A DNA stretch of 64,000 bases from positions 1-64,000 of the forward strand of contig JARFXO010000002.1 in NCBI GenBank assembly GCA_029194665.1, written 5' to 3'. A program made the translations under genes and the position numbers. The notes beneath the pieces were generated by a model that saw only the letters and a program-made list of their open reading frames with translations, was not told the origin of the DNA and did not search any database. Positions 51,435 through 60,289 of this stretch are shown piece by piece. Origin of the DNA: Nitrospira sp. (lineage in GTDB: Bacteria > Nitrospirota > Nitrospiria > Nitrospirales > Nitrospiraceae). Position 1 is the stretch's first letter; each line of letters begins with the position of its first letter.

Positions 51435-53246
51435 CTATTTGTAGTACTGTGATTGGATCCGGAACAGCTCGGCATAGATGCCATGGCAACGCATCAGCTC
51501 CTCATGTGAGCCACTTTCCAGAATCCGCCCTTCATCCACCACACAAATTCGATCAACCATTTTCACGGTGGACAAGCGATGACTGATCAAAATCGCGATG
51601 CGACCTTTGGCCAACTCATGAAACCGGCTAAACAGCTCCGCCTCAGCCTTGGCATCCATCGCGCTGGTCGGCTCATCAAGAATGAGGATCTGCGAGTCGC
51701 GGAGGAAGGCTCGCGCGAGCGCCACCTTTTGCCATTCACCGATGCTCAGTTCATGCCCGCCGTCGAACAACTTGCCGAGCACTGACTCGTACCCCTTGGG
51801 CAAGCGCTCAATGGCCTTATGAACACCAGCCTGTTTGGCCGCCTGGACGACGGCGAAAAGATCGACATCGGAAGATCTCACCCCCAAAGCGATGTTCTCT
51901 TTTACCGAAAACTGAAACTTCATGAAGTCCTGGAAGATCCCGCTGACAGCGCCTCGGACATCGGCAATCGGGTAGTCTCGAAGATCTTCACCATCGATCG
52001 TAATGCGACCGCTCGATGGATCATAGAGTCGACATAGCATCTTCACCAGTGTCGTCTTCCCTGCCCCGTTCGCTCCGACGAATGCGACATGCTCACCTGG
52101 GCTGATCGTAAAGGTGACGTCCCGGATTGCCACACGTTCTTCATGTGAGTATTGGAATGACACATGATCGAACACAATTCCCTGCGTGATTGGTTGGGGA
52201 AACCGCTTGGGATATGCCGAATTCTGCAAACGAGACTGAATGCCCAAGAACTCATTTAATGTGGTCAGGAACAGATTGCTCTCGTAGAGATTCGACACAC
52301 TCCATCCCAAACTCTCCAGGAATCCGGAGGCTCGCTGCACCGCCTGGAAAAACATGACGAGGTCGCCCACCGTAAGCAGCCCCTGAAATGTTCGGAACGC
52401 CACAAAACTGTAGACCCCGAACACTCCAACTACGCCGATGACCTGGGCGGCAAGTCCCGCGAGGGCCCAGCGACGCTCTAACGCAATCCGTTCCTGGCGC
52501 AGCACCGATCGTGCCTCCTGGAACCACTGCCGCAGCCGAGGACCGAGGTCGAACAGCCGGATTTCTTTCGCTGCAGTGGCTTGTGTCAGCAGCATATTGA
52601 CATACCAGGCCTTCCGTTCAAGCGGCGTCCGTTCGCAGTCCCAGACAAACAGACTGTGAGATTGTTGCAGTCGGACGAAGAAGTAGGGGAAAGCTGCCAG
52701 CAGCAAGACCGGAATCACCGCCCAATGCAGCCACCAGAGTATGGCTGCCATGGCAAGCAATGAAATGGCGTCTTGTCCAAATTGAAGCAAGGCGTTGAGA
52801 ATCCCCGTCGGTTGATAAGGCGCTTCTTGCTGTGCGCGATGGAGCGTATCGTGATACCGCGCATCCTCATAGTACTCCAGATCGACCTCGATGGACTTTG
52901 CCTGAAGGAGCGCATGCATGTGGTCGGTGACGACTTGCGCATGAATCGTTGAAATCAGAGAGGCCATGCTGGTGAGCATGGCATTGGCCATCGCAACACC
53001 CGCCAGCCCCATAAGAATCATGATCATCCGATTCAACGATTCCTCGGCAGACGGAATCTTACTCCCTTCGGTCACGACATCGATCAACAGTTTCGTGAGA
53101 TACAGCACCGCCAGTGGGAGGAGGCCTTGGACTACCCGTACGACGATACTGCCGATAGCCAGACTCGGACTGCTCTGCCAAACGAACAGGAGGGCATGGC
53201 GAAGCGTCAGGAGAAAGGGGCGTATGCGATCCAGAATAAGATTCAT
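51435..53246 (-). CDS. ABC exporter of the RiPP cluster
   Basis: The product is 603 residues from the ATG at 53246. The N-terminal half has six membrane helices (IGSIVVRVVQGLLPLAVLYL, AISLLAMAAILWWLHWAVIP, LAAQVIGVVGVFGVYSFVAF). The ATPase has Walker A FVGANGAGKTTLVK, signature LSIGEWQKVALARAF, Walker B QILILDEPTSAMDAKAE and H-loop LISHRLSTV. In lasso clusters a protein of this type (D protein) exports the mature peptide and can give immunity. It lies 30 bp after the B2 gene; the precursor gene was about 255 bp downstream before the ISNCY-like element inserted. Confidence 0.85.
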   Translation of the reverse strand: MNLILDRIRPFLLTLRHALLFVWQSSPSLAIGSIVVRVVQGLLPLAVLYLTKLLIDVVTEGSKIPSAEESLNRMIMILMGLAGVAMANAMLTSMASLISTIHAQVVTDHMHALLQAKSIEVDLEYYEDARYHDTLHRAQQEAPYQPTGILNALLQFGQDAISLLAMAAILWWLHWAVIPVLLLAAFPYFFVRLQQSHSLFVWDCERTPLERKAWYVNMLLTQATAAKEIRLFDLGPRLRQWFQEARSVLRQERIALERRWALAGLAAQVIGVVGVFGVYSFVAFRTFQGLLTVGDLVMFFQAVQRASGFLESLGWSVSNLYESNLFLTTLNEFLGIQSRLQNSAYPKRFPQPITQGIVFDHVSFQYSHEERVAIRDVTFTISPGEHVAFVGANGAGKTTLVKMLCRLYDPSSGRITIDGEDLRDYPIADVRGAVSGIFQDFMKFQFSVKENIALGVRSSDVDLFAVVQAAKQAGVHKAIERLPKGYESVLGKLFDGGHELSIGEWQKVALARAFLRDSQILILDEPTSAMDAKAEAELFSRFHELAKGRIAILISHRLSTVKMVDRICVVDEGRILESGSHEELMRCHGIYAELFRIQSQYYK

Positions 53247-53276
53247 GGTCAACCAGAGCAAGTGATGAAGATCACA

Positions 53277-53750
53277 TCAGGACACTGCCGTCCTCTTGCT
53301 CTGACACCGAATGGTAGAGTCCCGCTCTCCACCGCCTACATGATCCGGAGGATACGAAAAGGTGATCGTGTAACGTTGCCAATGCTGGCCTGTTTCGTAA
53401 AAGGGCCGGAGATTTAACATGAGCCACGCATGGCCATCGAGATGTGAACCGTCCTTCCTCACACCACATTGAAAGAGAACTGAATACCCCAATCGCCTGG
53501 CGAACCAATAGAGAGCCAAGGACCGTGGGAAGCAATTCCCTTTTCTGCTATAGGGAAACAACTGAAGCCAGCGATCTACGTAATAGACCAGATCCTCCAT
53601 CTCGGCCGCAGCAGGCCTCCACGTCATCGAACGAGGAGTCAATCGATCTAGCACCAGCGGCAAACTCTTGACCCGCAACAAGAAACGAACCCACAACACT
53701 ACCAAGCCTGTGCGAAACACGATCTCATATTTTTTCACGAGTCGAATCAT
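53277..53750 (-). CDS. Lasso-type B2 leader peptidase (transglutaminase-like)
   Basis: The product is 157 residues. The cysteine-protease core of the B2 family is clear: RKGNCFPRSLALYWFARRLG with catalytic Cys, then GVRKDGSHLDGHAWLMLN with catalytic His, and YTITFSYP near the end. B2 proteins, helped by the RRE protein (here the PqqD-like protein at 56497), cleave the leader from the precursor. A helical N-terminus (FRTGLVVLWVRFLLRVKSLP) is typical for this family. It is the strongest family marker of the cluster. Confidence 0.85.
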   Translation of the reverse strand: MIRLVKKYEIVFRTGLVVLWVRFLLRVKSLPLVLDRLTPRSMTWRPAAAEMEDLVYYVDRWLQLFPYSRKGNCFPRSLALYWFARRLGYSVLFQCGVRKDGSHLDGHAWLMLNLRPFYETGQHWQRYTITFSYPPDHVGGGERDSTIRCQSKRTAVS

Positions 53751-53836
53751 GGTCGCTTCCGTGGAGCAAACCTCACGGACAATTCAGCATCTGTGTTCTC
53801 AAACCCGAAGAACACCTGGCCCGGTGATCTTGATGC

Positions 53837-55057
53837 CTAACCATCATGCTCAACCCAGCGATTGATAGCTCCCCAAATCTTGAAGGGAAACACACTCCTT
53901 ATAGTTCGGTGAAGAGGGAGAACGATCCGAGCGAGACGTGGAAGGGAAGTGCTCCAGGGAAACCAGGGTGGAGGAGTGGTGACCAGAGGATGGTGATCAC
54001 GACACAACATCAGACCAAACCGCCAGCGGTCCCACCAGGAATCTTTTAAGGAGAAGTAGAGTGCAACGACCTGGCCCTCATCCACTCCGGCATAATAATC
54101 TGCCACCAGAGTGGATGGCATGCGGTCGGACAACATCCGCACGGCTGAATCGGCCGAGAGCCGTGCGAGAACCGCCTTAGGCAGGGGGGCATCCAACAAC
54201 AGGTGCGCGAGTGACAACCCCATACACACCAGACGTCGGCAACGCCACATCGATGAAATCGAGAAAATCCAATCCCAGTCCAGTCGGTTGTGCGCTCGAA
54301 GTAACTGGGCGACATCACACACCCATTTGAGCGCTTCCCACCCATGCTTCGACCCATGGACACACAGAATTATCAACAGAGCTTCCGGCGCCAGTCCTGG
54401 TACCGTCTTGTTCGCAAGCGATACAGCTGTTCGACGCTGCCAGAACTCTGACCGATCCAACCGAAACATAAAGTATTGCTGTGCCATTACCCACTGGAGA
54501 TCAACGCGAAAGTGCGTCCGCTGTTTGATGAACACATGGTGAGGCCCTCCCCTGTGGTCCGCCTCGCCAGAATCAGATGAAGGACCTTCCCTTTCATAAC
54601 CCAATGTCAGCAACATAGCCTGCGCTTCTGTAATGGCGCCTTCTGGAACAAGCAGATCCGTGTCGCTAAACTCTCGAAGGGTCAGATCACCATAGACCGA
54701 AGCTGCCAGAGTCGCCCCTTTGATAGGTATAACCGGCACTCCATGCGCCTCCAGCGCTTCGCACAAGACGACGAGCTCCTGCGCAAGCATCCGGTTGCGC
54801 AATGCACCGGCTTGCGTCCTCTGACGTAGCTCGGTCAACGATTCGGCGGGCACGAGGTCAGAACAAAGCTCGGATAGATTTCGATGCAACAGAGGACCGA
54901 CGCCATGATACCAAGCCAGATCAAGGACAACCGACCAGTCAAGCGGCCCTTGCACTCTTTGCCTGATACGTGTCTTGAGCTCGTCTGTCACGACCGTACG
55001 GGCGCACCAGACCAGGAGCTCGGATTCCTGCCGTAATGAGAACTGCCTGTTCGTCAT
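53837..55057 (-). CDS. NTP_transf_5-type nucleotidyltransferase
   Basis: The product is 406 residues. The central domain has VPVIPIKGATLAASVYGDLT and REFSDTDLLVPEGAITEAQA, the GxxL...DxDLLV pattern of the uncharacterised nucleotidyltransferase family PF14907, with both acidic residues kept. An N-terminal helical part and a C-terminal helical part (APEALLIILCVHGSKHGWEA) surround it. Members are frequent in lasso-like and capsule clusters and may add a nucleotide to the peptide or to a protein. Its ATG overlaps the kinase stop by 4 bp (55054-55057). Confidence 0.8.
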   Translation of the reverse strand: MTNRQFSLRQESELLVWCARTVVTDELKTRIRQRVQGPLDWSVVLDLAWYHGVGPLLHRNLSELCSDLVPAESLTELRQRTQAGALRNRMLAQELVVLCEALEAHGVPVIPIKGATLAASVYGDLTLREFSDTDLLVPEGAITEAQAMLLTLGYEREGPSSDSGEADHRGGPHHVFIKQRTHFRVDLQWVMAQQYFMFRLDRSEFWQRRTAVSLANKTVPGLAPEALLIILCVHGSKHGWEALKWVCDVAQLLRAHNRLDWDWIFSISSMWRCRRLVCMGLSLAHLLLDAPLPKAVLARLSADSAVRMLSDRMPSTLVADYYAGVDEGQVVALYFSLKDSWWDRWRFGLMLCRDHHPLVTTPPPWFPWSTSLPRLARIVLPLHRTIRSVFPFKIWGAINRWVEHDG

Positions 55058-56079
55058 GATCCTTTTTGCACAAGCAGCGGCGTGATCAGCTTCGGCAAGT
55101 CGAGGATATCCTGGCCGAAATGCAACCGGTAGCAGTCCACCTGCTGAACCAACTTCGCTAAGACTTTAAACTCCCGCCTGGCGACCTCCGGATCATAAAC
55201 CAATAGCGCCTGTGGAAGGAGAAGTTCCATGGCTCGACTCTTAGGAAGAAGCTCGAGGTGACTGTGCGGGGCATCGACCATATGGGGGAACAGCACCACG
55301 GCAGGCTGACAGCAGTCGCCCAACGAGTTCGGATACAGATTCTCGGCATGAAAAGACCGCTTTGGCGAACCGGACTGAAGGACATGATCAGGAGCATCGA
55401 GGAGTTCCTGGAAAAAAGCGATCGTCGTTTCGGTCACGCTAATCTCGATGGGAAACGGGAGTACTTCCACATGCGTCCCGGCATCTCGAATCCACGGATG
55501 ATCATCCGACAGATACCGGTAGCCCGAGCGGAGCAGAGAGATAGAACACGTCGTCTTACCGCGGCCGCTATTCCCTGGGATCAAGACCCCATGGCCATGT
55601 TTCTCCACTGCAGTCGCATGGATCGTATAGAGTCCCCGGTATCGTAGGAGTTCGCTCAAGGCGCGGTGAAACAGATATTCGATCAAGTTCGTATGCATGG
55701 TTTCAGGCTTGATCAGATAACCGTCAGTCCGGCCCTGCACACCATCCATCACCAGCACCCCGACGTCAGGAAAGTCTGCAATCAAGCGCCCCTCGTCCTG
55801 AATGACCTCGTAGGGCAACCCGGTCTTCCACCGATCCTCATCCCCTGCACCCGTTCCGGCGGACAATTGACGCGCAGATGAAGACAGTGCCAGCAGAATC
55901 TCCGATCGAGCCTGCACTGCGTGGAAATACAAGCTGAGCGCGGCTGACTCCTCGATCGAGTCCTGCCGGAAATGCCTCAGTAATTCATTCACTGGTGCAG
56001 CCAACTGAGGCGACTCCGTAACATATCTCATTGGCGTGCCGTAGAGGGAAAACAGATACGTTGTCCTAGGCGATTCCAT
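55054..56079 (-). CDS. HPr-kinase-like peptide kinase of the RiPP cluster
   Basis: The product is 341 residues from the ATG at 56079; a GTG at 56103 is an alternative. Residues about 130-330 form the HPrK C-terminal kinase fold: Walker A HGVLIPGNSGRGKTTCSISL, RYLSDDHPWI with the catalytic Asp pair, and the later strand VLPFPIEISVT. In some lasso clusters (paeninodin type) such kinases phosphorylate the C-terminal Ser of the precursor; here the precursor indeed ends in Ser (HLPFCS). That match is suggestive only. Translation is probably coupled to a 17-codon frame that overlaps its start. Confidence 0.8.
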   Translation of the reverse strand: MESPRTTYLFSLYGTPMRYVTESPQLAAPVNELLRHFRQDSIEESAALSLYFHAVQARSEILLALSSSARQLSAGTGAGDEDRWKTGLPYEVIQDEGRLIADFPDVGVLVMDGVQGRTDGYLIKPETMHTNLIEYLFHRALSELLRYRGLYTIHATAVEKHGHGVLIPGNSGRGKTTCSISLLRSGYRYLSDDHPWIRDAGTHVEVLPFPIEISVTETTIAFFQELLDAPDHVLQSGSPKRSFHAENLYPNSLGDCCQPAVVLFPHMVDAPHSHLELLPKSRAMELLLPQALLVYDPEVARREFKVLAKLVQQVDCYRLHFGQDILDLPKLITPLLVQKGS

Positions 56080-56119
56080 CCCGGTCCTCGTCTGCAGCCT
56101 CACCCTCGTCGGTATTCAT
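56066..56119 (-). CDS. 17-codon leader-like frame overlapping the kinase start
   Basis: A strong AGGAGGGG site precedes ATG at 56119, encoding MNTDEGEAADEDRDGIA and a TAG at 56066-56068. The kinase ATG at 56077-56079 lies inside its last codons in another frame, so ribosomes ending here could restart at the kinase gene. It may be a translational-coupling leader and not a functional peptide. Confidence 0.4.
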   Translation of the reverse strand: MNTDEGEAADEDRDGIA

Positions 56120-56297
56120 TACCCCTCCTAACACAGGCAGAGAAGGCAGGCTGATCCTGAGGAGCCCTACTGCTCGTCCTCGCCCTGGTCAGCTCGTTGC
56201 GTCGAAACCAGGAACGACATGAGGGGATATCCGGCAGCAACTCGTGTCTAACGAGCGCTGACTGGACACGCCCCTCATTCCTTTCATTCATATTTAT

Positions 56298-56491
56298 CCC
56301 GGATTCTGCAGTAGACGATGCAGGCTAAAAACCCCTTCCCAAAACATCTTGATAGTCAATGTCTTAAGTTGTCAATTTTGAACTGCGATGCGGTTGAACT
56401 TGGTGAAAACGGTCTCAGTGGTTGTACGGAAATTCATTCGGGTTGATCGTCGTTTATGAACATACCTTCGATTTCAACTGCGGAATCCGGG
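56298..56491. repeat. 194-bp MITE with TTTAT target duplication
   Basis: CCCGGATTCTGCAGTAG at the left pairs with CAACTGCGGAATCCGGG at the right with two mismatches, and TTTAT flanks both sides (56293-56297 and 56492-56496). The right flank abuts the stop codon of the PqqD-like gene. The ends begin CCCGGAT like those of the IS1380 element at 58446, suggesting mobilisation by an IS1380-type transposase. Confidence 0.75.
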
Positions 56492-56496
56492 TTTAT

Positions 56497-56838
56497 TTAC
56501 TTCCTTCCTTGTTGAAGAAGCCCCTCCTGAACTAGTTGATCGATCAGGGCAATAAGATCGTACAGCGCCTGCTCGGATGCAACCTCAAAGCGGTTGCACA
56601 GGCTCGCATGAATGTCGCTGATGGTGTTGTGACCGGTACAGTGCTCCCAAATGACACTGCCCAATCGGTTCAATGTGTAGTAGCGTCCGCTGCTGAGATT
56701 CAACAGCACCGTCTCGTCCGCCATACTTGCGGTTTGTACATCGGGGCTGGGCCAGAGGATAGTTCGATCCAGCATCGTGCGATCGATGGCAGGCTCTGAA
56801 ACGGTTTGATAGGGCATCTCGTGCAATGGGTCCGACAT
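56497..56838 (-). CDS. PqqD/RRE-domain protein (B1-like)
   Basis: The product is 113 residues from the ATG at 56838, with GAGGGA upstream. The PqqD-type winged-helix recognition element reads ETVLLNLSSGRYYTLNRLGS followed by VIWEHCTGHNTISDIHASLC, with a helical C-terminus (LYDLIALIDQLVQEGLLQQ). Such domains bind RiPP leaders, here presumably the YxxPxLxxxG region of the 52-residue precursor, and deliver it to B2. It is the most upstream surviving gene of the cluster; an IS5 copy begins 38 bp before it and may have removed its promoter. Confidence 0.85.
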   Translation of the reverse strand: MSDPLHEMPYQTVSEPAIDRTMLDRTILWPSPDVQTASMADETVLLNLSSGRYYTLNRLGSVIWEHCTGHNTISDIHASLCNRFEVASEQALYDLIALIDQLVQEGLLQQGRK

Positions 56839-56880
56839 GGGTCTGTCCCTCCTCGATTCATCTTTCGGCAACATGACTAG

Positions 56881-57723
56881 GCTCTGTTGACGTTGGGGCT
56901 TTCCCCCCCGTCCGCGATCTGTGATTCACTGTTCAAAGCCCAGGGGAGAGAGTTTTAAGTGGCGAGACGCGAGCTTCGAAACGATCAATGAGATCAAAGC
57001 AAGGACTTGCTGCCTGAGAAAAAGAGCGATCGGGACGGACAGGTAAGGACAACCGGCTGTTCGTGAATGCCGTGCTGTCGATTGGGCGGACAGGGGAGCA
57101 CTGGCGGGAGATTCCGGAGACGTTCAGTGAATGGAACAGTGTGTTCCAGCGATACAACCGCTGGTCAAAGGCAGGCGTGTGGGAACGAGTGTTCCATGCC
57201 TTGTCCGGCGACCAGGACTTTGAATACGTAATGATCGACTCCACCATCGTCCGCGCACCAGCACTCCGCTGGTGCAACAGGGGGACTCAAGAGACGGAAG
57301 TTCATCGCCGCTCGAAAGGCGGCCTGACCACGAAACTACATGCTGCCGTCGACGGCCCGGACAATCCCCTGCGCTTCATTCTGACGCCGGGACAGGCATC
57401 GGACTATACGCAGGTCGAGCCGTTGCCGGCAGGCTTTCCCTTGCAGAACATCATCGCAGACAAGGGATACGACAGTAAAAAGATCGTCGACACTGTTGAA
57501 CTGACCGGCGCGAAAGCCGTCATCCCGCCGCGCTCCTGCGTCAAAGACCCGCGCGAACCCGACTTCGCCTTGTATGCCGAACGCGACCGTATCGAGTGCT
57601 TCTTCAGTAAGCTCAAGCACTACCGCGTCATCGCCACCCGTTACGCCAAACGCGCCCGCAACTTCGCAAGCCTCATCTATCTTGCGGCTTCCATGCTCTG
57701 GATAAAATGAATGTCAACGGAAC
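56881..57723 (+). mobile_element. IS5-family element, 843 bp, CTAG duplication
   Basis: GCTCTGTTGACGTT at the left and AATGTCAACGGAAC at the right are inverted repeats with a few mismatches, flanked by CTAG (56877-56880 and 57724-57727). It lies directly upstream of the PqqD-like gene of the RiPP cluster. Confidence 0.8.
57063..57710 (+). CDS. IS5-family transposase, N-terminally broken
   Basis: The open part is 215 residues from a GTG inside KDNRLFVNAVLSIGRTG, a point where related proteins already have about 40 residues; the preceding frame ends in a stop, so an upstream frameshift removed the proper N-terminus. Catalytic residues are kept: FEYVMIDSTIVRAPAL (Asp), NIIADKGYDSKKIVD (Asp), RIECFFSKLKHYRVIATRYA (Glu). 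Probably inactive. Confidence 0.75.
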   Translation: MNAVLSIGRTGEHWREIPETFSEWNSVFQRYNRWSKAGVWERVFHALSGDQDFEYVMIDSTIVRAPALRWCNRGTQETEVHRRSKGGLTTKLHAAVDGPDNPLRFILTPGQASDYTQVEPLPAGFPLQNIIADKGYDSKKIVDTVELTGAKAVIPPRSCVKDPREPDFALYAERDRIECFFSKLKHYRVIATRYAKRARNFASLIYLAASMLWIK

Positions 57724-57730
57724 CTAGAAC

Positions 57731-58387
57731 CTATCTCAAAATTGCTTCAGGAGCATGGTGATGGACGCGAGCTGCACAAAACCCAGAAAGTTGGTGGCGT
57801 AGTATTCCCAACGAATCAGGAGCCGCCGTTTCCATTGGAGCCACGCAAAAACCGTTCGACAAGCCAGCGCTACGCAAGTGGCAGCCATCTTGCGTCTTGA
57901 GCTTCCGCGTGGACCGGTGGGGCGCAAGCATGTTGACGCTATCCTGTGTGAGGTCGTCATCGAGCCCATCACTGTCGTAGGCCCGATCCCCAATGGGATA
58001 CTCGGGTTTGGCCTCCAGCATGTAGCAGTTGAAACTGAGTTGAACCAACTTGACCTCATGATGATTGGCCGCATGCGTGCTCACCGAGAGCGGGAGCCCA
58101 TGCCGATCCACAAACGCGAGGATTTTGACGCCTTTGCCCCGGCGGGTTTTCCCGATGTCATCGCCTCCGCCCTTGGCCGAGGCAAACGTCGCATCGATGA
58201 AAGCCTCGCGCTCGTCAATCGCTCCTCCCTCCCGGAGCGTATTCGCCGGCTGTGTGAGAATCGCGCGCAACACCTCTCGTTCGCACCACTGTTGAAACCG
58301 ACGATGGACCGTCTTGTAGTTGGGACAGCACTGCGGGAGCATGTGCCACTGTGCGCCGGTATTCAGAATCCACAAGACACCCTCCAA
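57731..58387 (-). pseudogene. IS5-family transposase, frameshifted, 5' end displaced by IS1380
   Basis: The frame holds LEGVLWILNTGAQWHMLPQC (N-terminal domain), EAFIDATFASAKGGGDDIGK (first Asp), PIGDRAYDSDGLDDDL (second Asp), then shifts near 57870; the shifted frame gives FAWLQWKRRLLIRWEYYATN, the C-terminal end. The missing N-terminal codons lie beyond the IS1380 insertion at 60153-60240, where they are also disrupted. Confidence 0.8.
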
Positions 58388-58445
58388 GATGGCTCGCGCC
58401 GATACCGGCTTGCGACCGGGACCACCTTCCAGGATGTGTTCCTAG

Positions 58446-60148
58446 CCCGGATAATTCACGACACGTGACACAAAAAAGCCATCGAGGCTCCGAACTGTGC
58501 TATAGGAGCGGTGTTCAGGCGCTTCTACACACCGTGGAGAGGAGACCCGATGGCGACAGACTGTATAGCTCAAGTCACGTTTGAATTCCATGACAAACTG
58601 AAGCCGGTGGTGGCCCAGTTTGACCAGAGCCACGCCAGCACGGATGGCGGAGCCGTGTTGCTCAAGGCGGTGGATGACCGGCTCCACATGACCGACCAAC
58701 TGGCCGCCTATCTGGTCGACCGCCGGGATCCCGACAAGATTCGGCACTCGGTGCGGGATCTGCTGCGGCAACGGATCTTCGGCCTGGCTTGTGGCTACGA
58801 GGACGCGAACGACGCGGGCCGGCTGGCGAACGATCCGCGGCACAAACTCGCCGTGGGGCGGGATCCGGTCACCGGCTCGGCCCTGGCCTCGCAGCCGACG
58901 CGCTCGCGGTTTGAGAACGCCGTGAGCCCCTGGACGTTGGCCCGGATGGGCCGGACCCTGGCGACGACGGTGATTGCCCACCACCGAGCGCGGTTGAAGG
59001 GACGGGTCCAGCGCATCACCATTGACCTCGACCCGACTGACAATCCCACCCATGGGCAACAAGCGTTCACGTTCTTCAACGGGCATTACGACACCTGGTG
59101 CTATCTGCCGCTGGTCGCCACGCTGACCTTCAACGACGAAGCCGAGCAGTATCTGGTGGCCATTGTGCTTCGGCCCGGCAACAGTCCAGCGACGCGAGGC
59201 GCCCGTGGTCTGCTGCGCACACTGCTGCGGCAGTTGCGGCACGCATTCCCCGGCGCGGCGCTGCGGGTGCGTGTCGATGGCGGCTTCGCCGGACACGCAT
59301 GGCTCGACTGTTTGGAGACGCAGCGGGTCGAGTATGTGGTGGGGCTGGCGAGTAATGCGCGGCTGGTGCGGCGCGCCGGACGGCTCTTGGGTGAGGCCTA
59401 TGGCTTGTCCAAATACAGTGGCCGCACGGAGCACGTCTACGGGGAGACTGGCTACGCGGCTCGGAGTTGGGCAAACCGACGGCGGGTGATCATCAAGGCG
59501 GAGGTCGTCCGGGTGCCCGGACGGGATCCCACATGCAATCCCCGCTTCGTGGTGACCAATCTGCGTGAGACGCCCGCCACCGTGTATACGCTCTACCGTC
59601 AGCGCGGCGACATGGAGAATCGGCTCAAGGAGTTGCATGACGGGCTCGCGTTGGGCCGGACGAGTTGTTCGCAGTTCTGGGCCAATCAATTCCGGGTCCT
59701 GCTCACAGCCGCCGCGTACGTGTTGCTCCAGGAGTTGCGCCGTCAGGCGCACGGCACCGCCTGCGCCAGCGCGCAGGTGTCCACCTTGCGCGAACGACTG
59801 CTGAAGTTGGCGGTGTGGGTGGAACGATCCGTCCGTCGGCTGGTCCTGCATCTGCCCCAATTCTCGCCGTGGGGCGAGACCTGGCGCCGCGTCGCCATCG
59901 CGGTCGGCGCCACACCCGGCTAACGCGGAATCATGCCGTGTCACAACCTGCATCTTCACAGACGGAGAACGGCGGGGTCTGTCCGAACGCGCCCGATTCC
60001 AGAGTCGGTCCTTGATGGTCGTGTGGTGCCAGGCCTTCTCACCCTTCTGAAACTCCCAATCGCCCCCCTCCCGCACGGCCGGACTCCTCTCCTGATCCTT
60101 CCGATCGCCATGAACACGATCAGTGGCCACCGTCATGAATAATCCCGG
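58446..60148 (+). mobile_element. IS1380-family element with CTAG duplication
   Basis: CCCGGATAATTCACGAC at the left and GTCATGAATAATCCCGG at the right are inverted repeats with two mismatches, flanked by CTAG (58442-58445 and 60149-60152). Length is 1703 bp, normal for IS1380. It sits inside an IS5 copy. Confidence 0.9.
58550..59923 (+). CDS. IS1380-family transposase
   Basis: The product is 457 residues; GAGAGGAG precedes the ATG at 58550. Family marks: ASTDGGAVLLKAVDDRLHMT, LACGYEDANDAGRLANDP, and the DDE residues in RITIDLDPTDNPTHGQQ (Asp), LRVRVDGGFAGHAWLD (Asp) and YRQRGDMENRLKELHDGL (Glu). No stop or shift interrupts it. GC is high relative to neighbours. A long antisense open frame over it is a composition effect. 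Confidence 0.9.
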   Translation: MATDCIAQVTFEFHDKLKPVVAQFDQSHASTDGGAVLLKAVDDRLHMTDQLAAYLVDRRDPDKIRHSVRDLLRQRIFGLACGYEDANDAGRLANDPRHKLAVGRDPVTGSALASQPTRSRFENAVSPWTLARMGRTLATTVIAHHRARLKGRVQRITIDLDPTDNPTHGQQAFTFFNGHYDTWCYLPLVATLTFNDEAEQYLVAIVLRPGNSPATRGARGLLRTLLRQLRHAFPGAALRVRVDGGFAGHAWLDCLETQRVEYVVGLASNARLVRRAGRLLGEAYGLSKYSGRTEHVYGETGYAARSWANRRRVIIKAEVVRVPGRDPTCNPRFVVTNLRETPATVYTLYRQRGDMENRLKELHDGLALGRTSCSQFWANQFRVLLTAAAYVLLQELRRQAHGTACASAQVSTLRERLLKLAVWVERSVRRLVLHLPQFSPWGETWRRVAIAVGATPG

Positions 60149-60289
60149 CTAGGGGCAATGCTCCCGAATCCGTTCTCATTGATCGTCACGCAGACGCAAC
60201 ATGCAGGCGCATTATAGAAACCTTTTTATTAACACAATCATTTTGAGATAGGTTCAAACATGGTTACCCGTATACTCGCCAGTCCAATG

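Larger units (their letters stand above)
57727..60255 (-). mobile_element. Decayed IS5-family element split by IS1380
   Basis: GAACCTATCTCAAAAT at the left and ATTTTGAGATAGGTTC at 60240-60255 are matching inverted ends. Without the 1703-bp IS1380 insertion and its 4-bp duplication the element would be about 820 bp, a normal IS5 size. Confidence 0.8.

Noticed and set aside
56100..56291. 63-codon minus-strand frame between RRE and kinase genes as precursor
   Set aside because: No leader motif, Arg-rich shadow-like composition, and no convincing ribosome site.
56318..56446. 42-codon plus-strand frame as a second RiPP precursor
   Set aside because: It lies wholly inside the 194-bp MITE, on the strand opposite to the cluster, and lacks the YxxPxLxxxG leader pattern.
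58442..60136. 564-codon open frame antisense to the IS1380 transposase
   Set aside because: It mirrors a clear DDE transposase gene on the plus strand, has no recognisable domain and is explained by high GC content.
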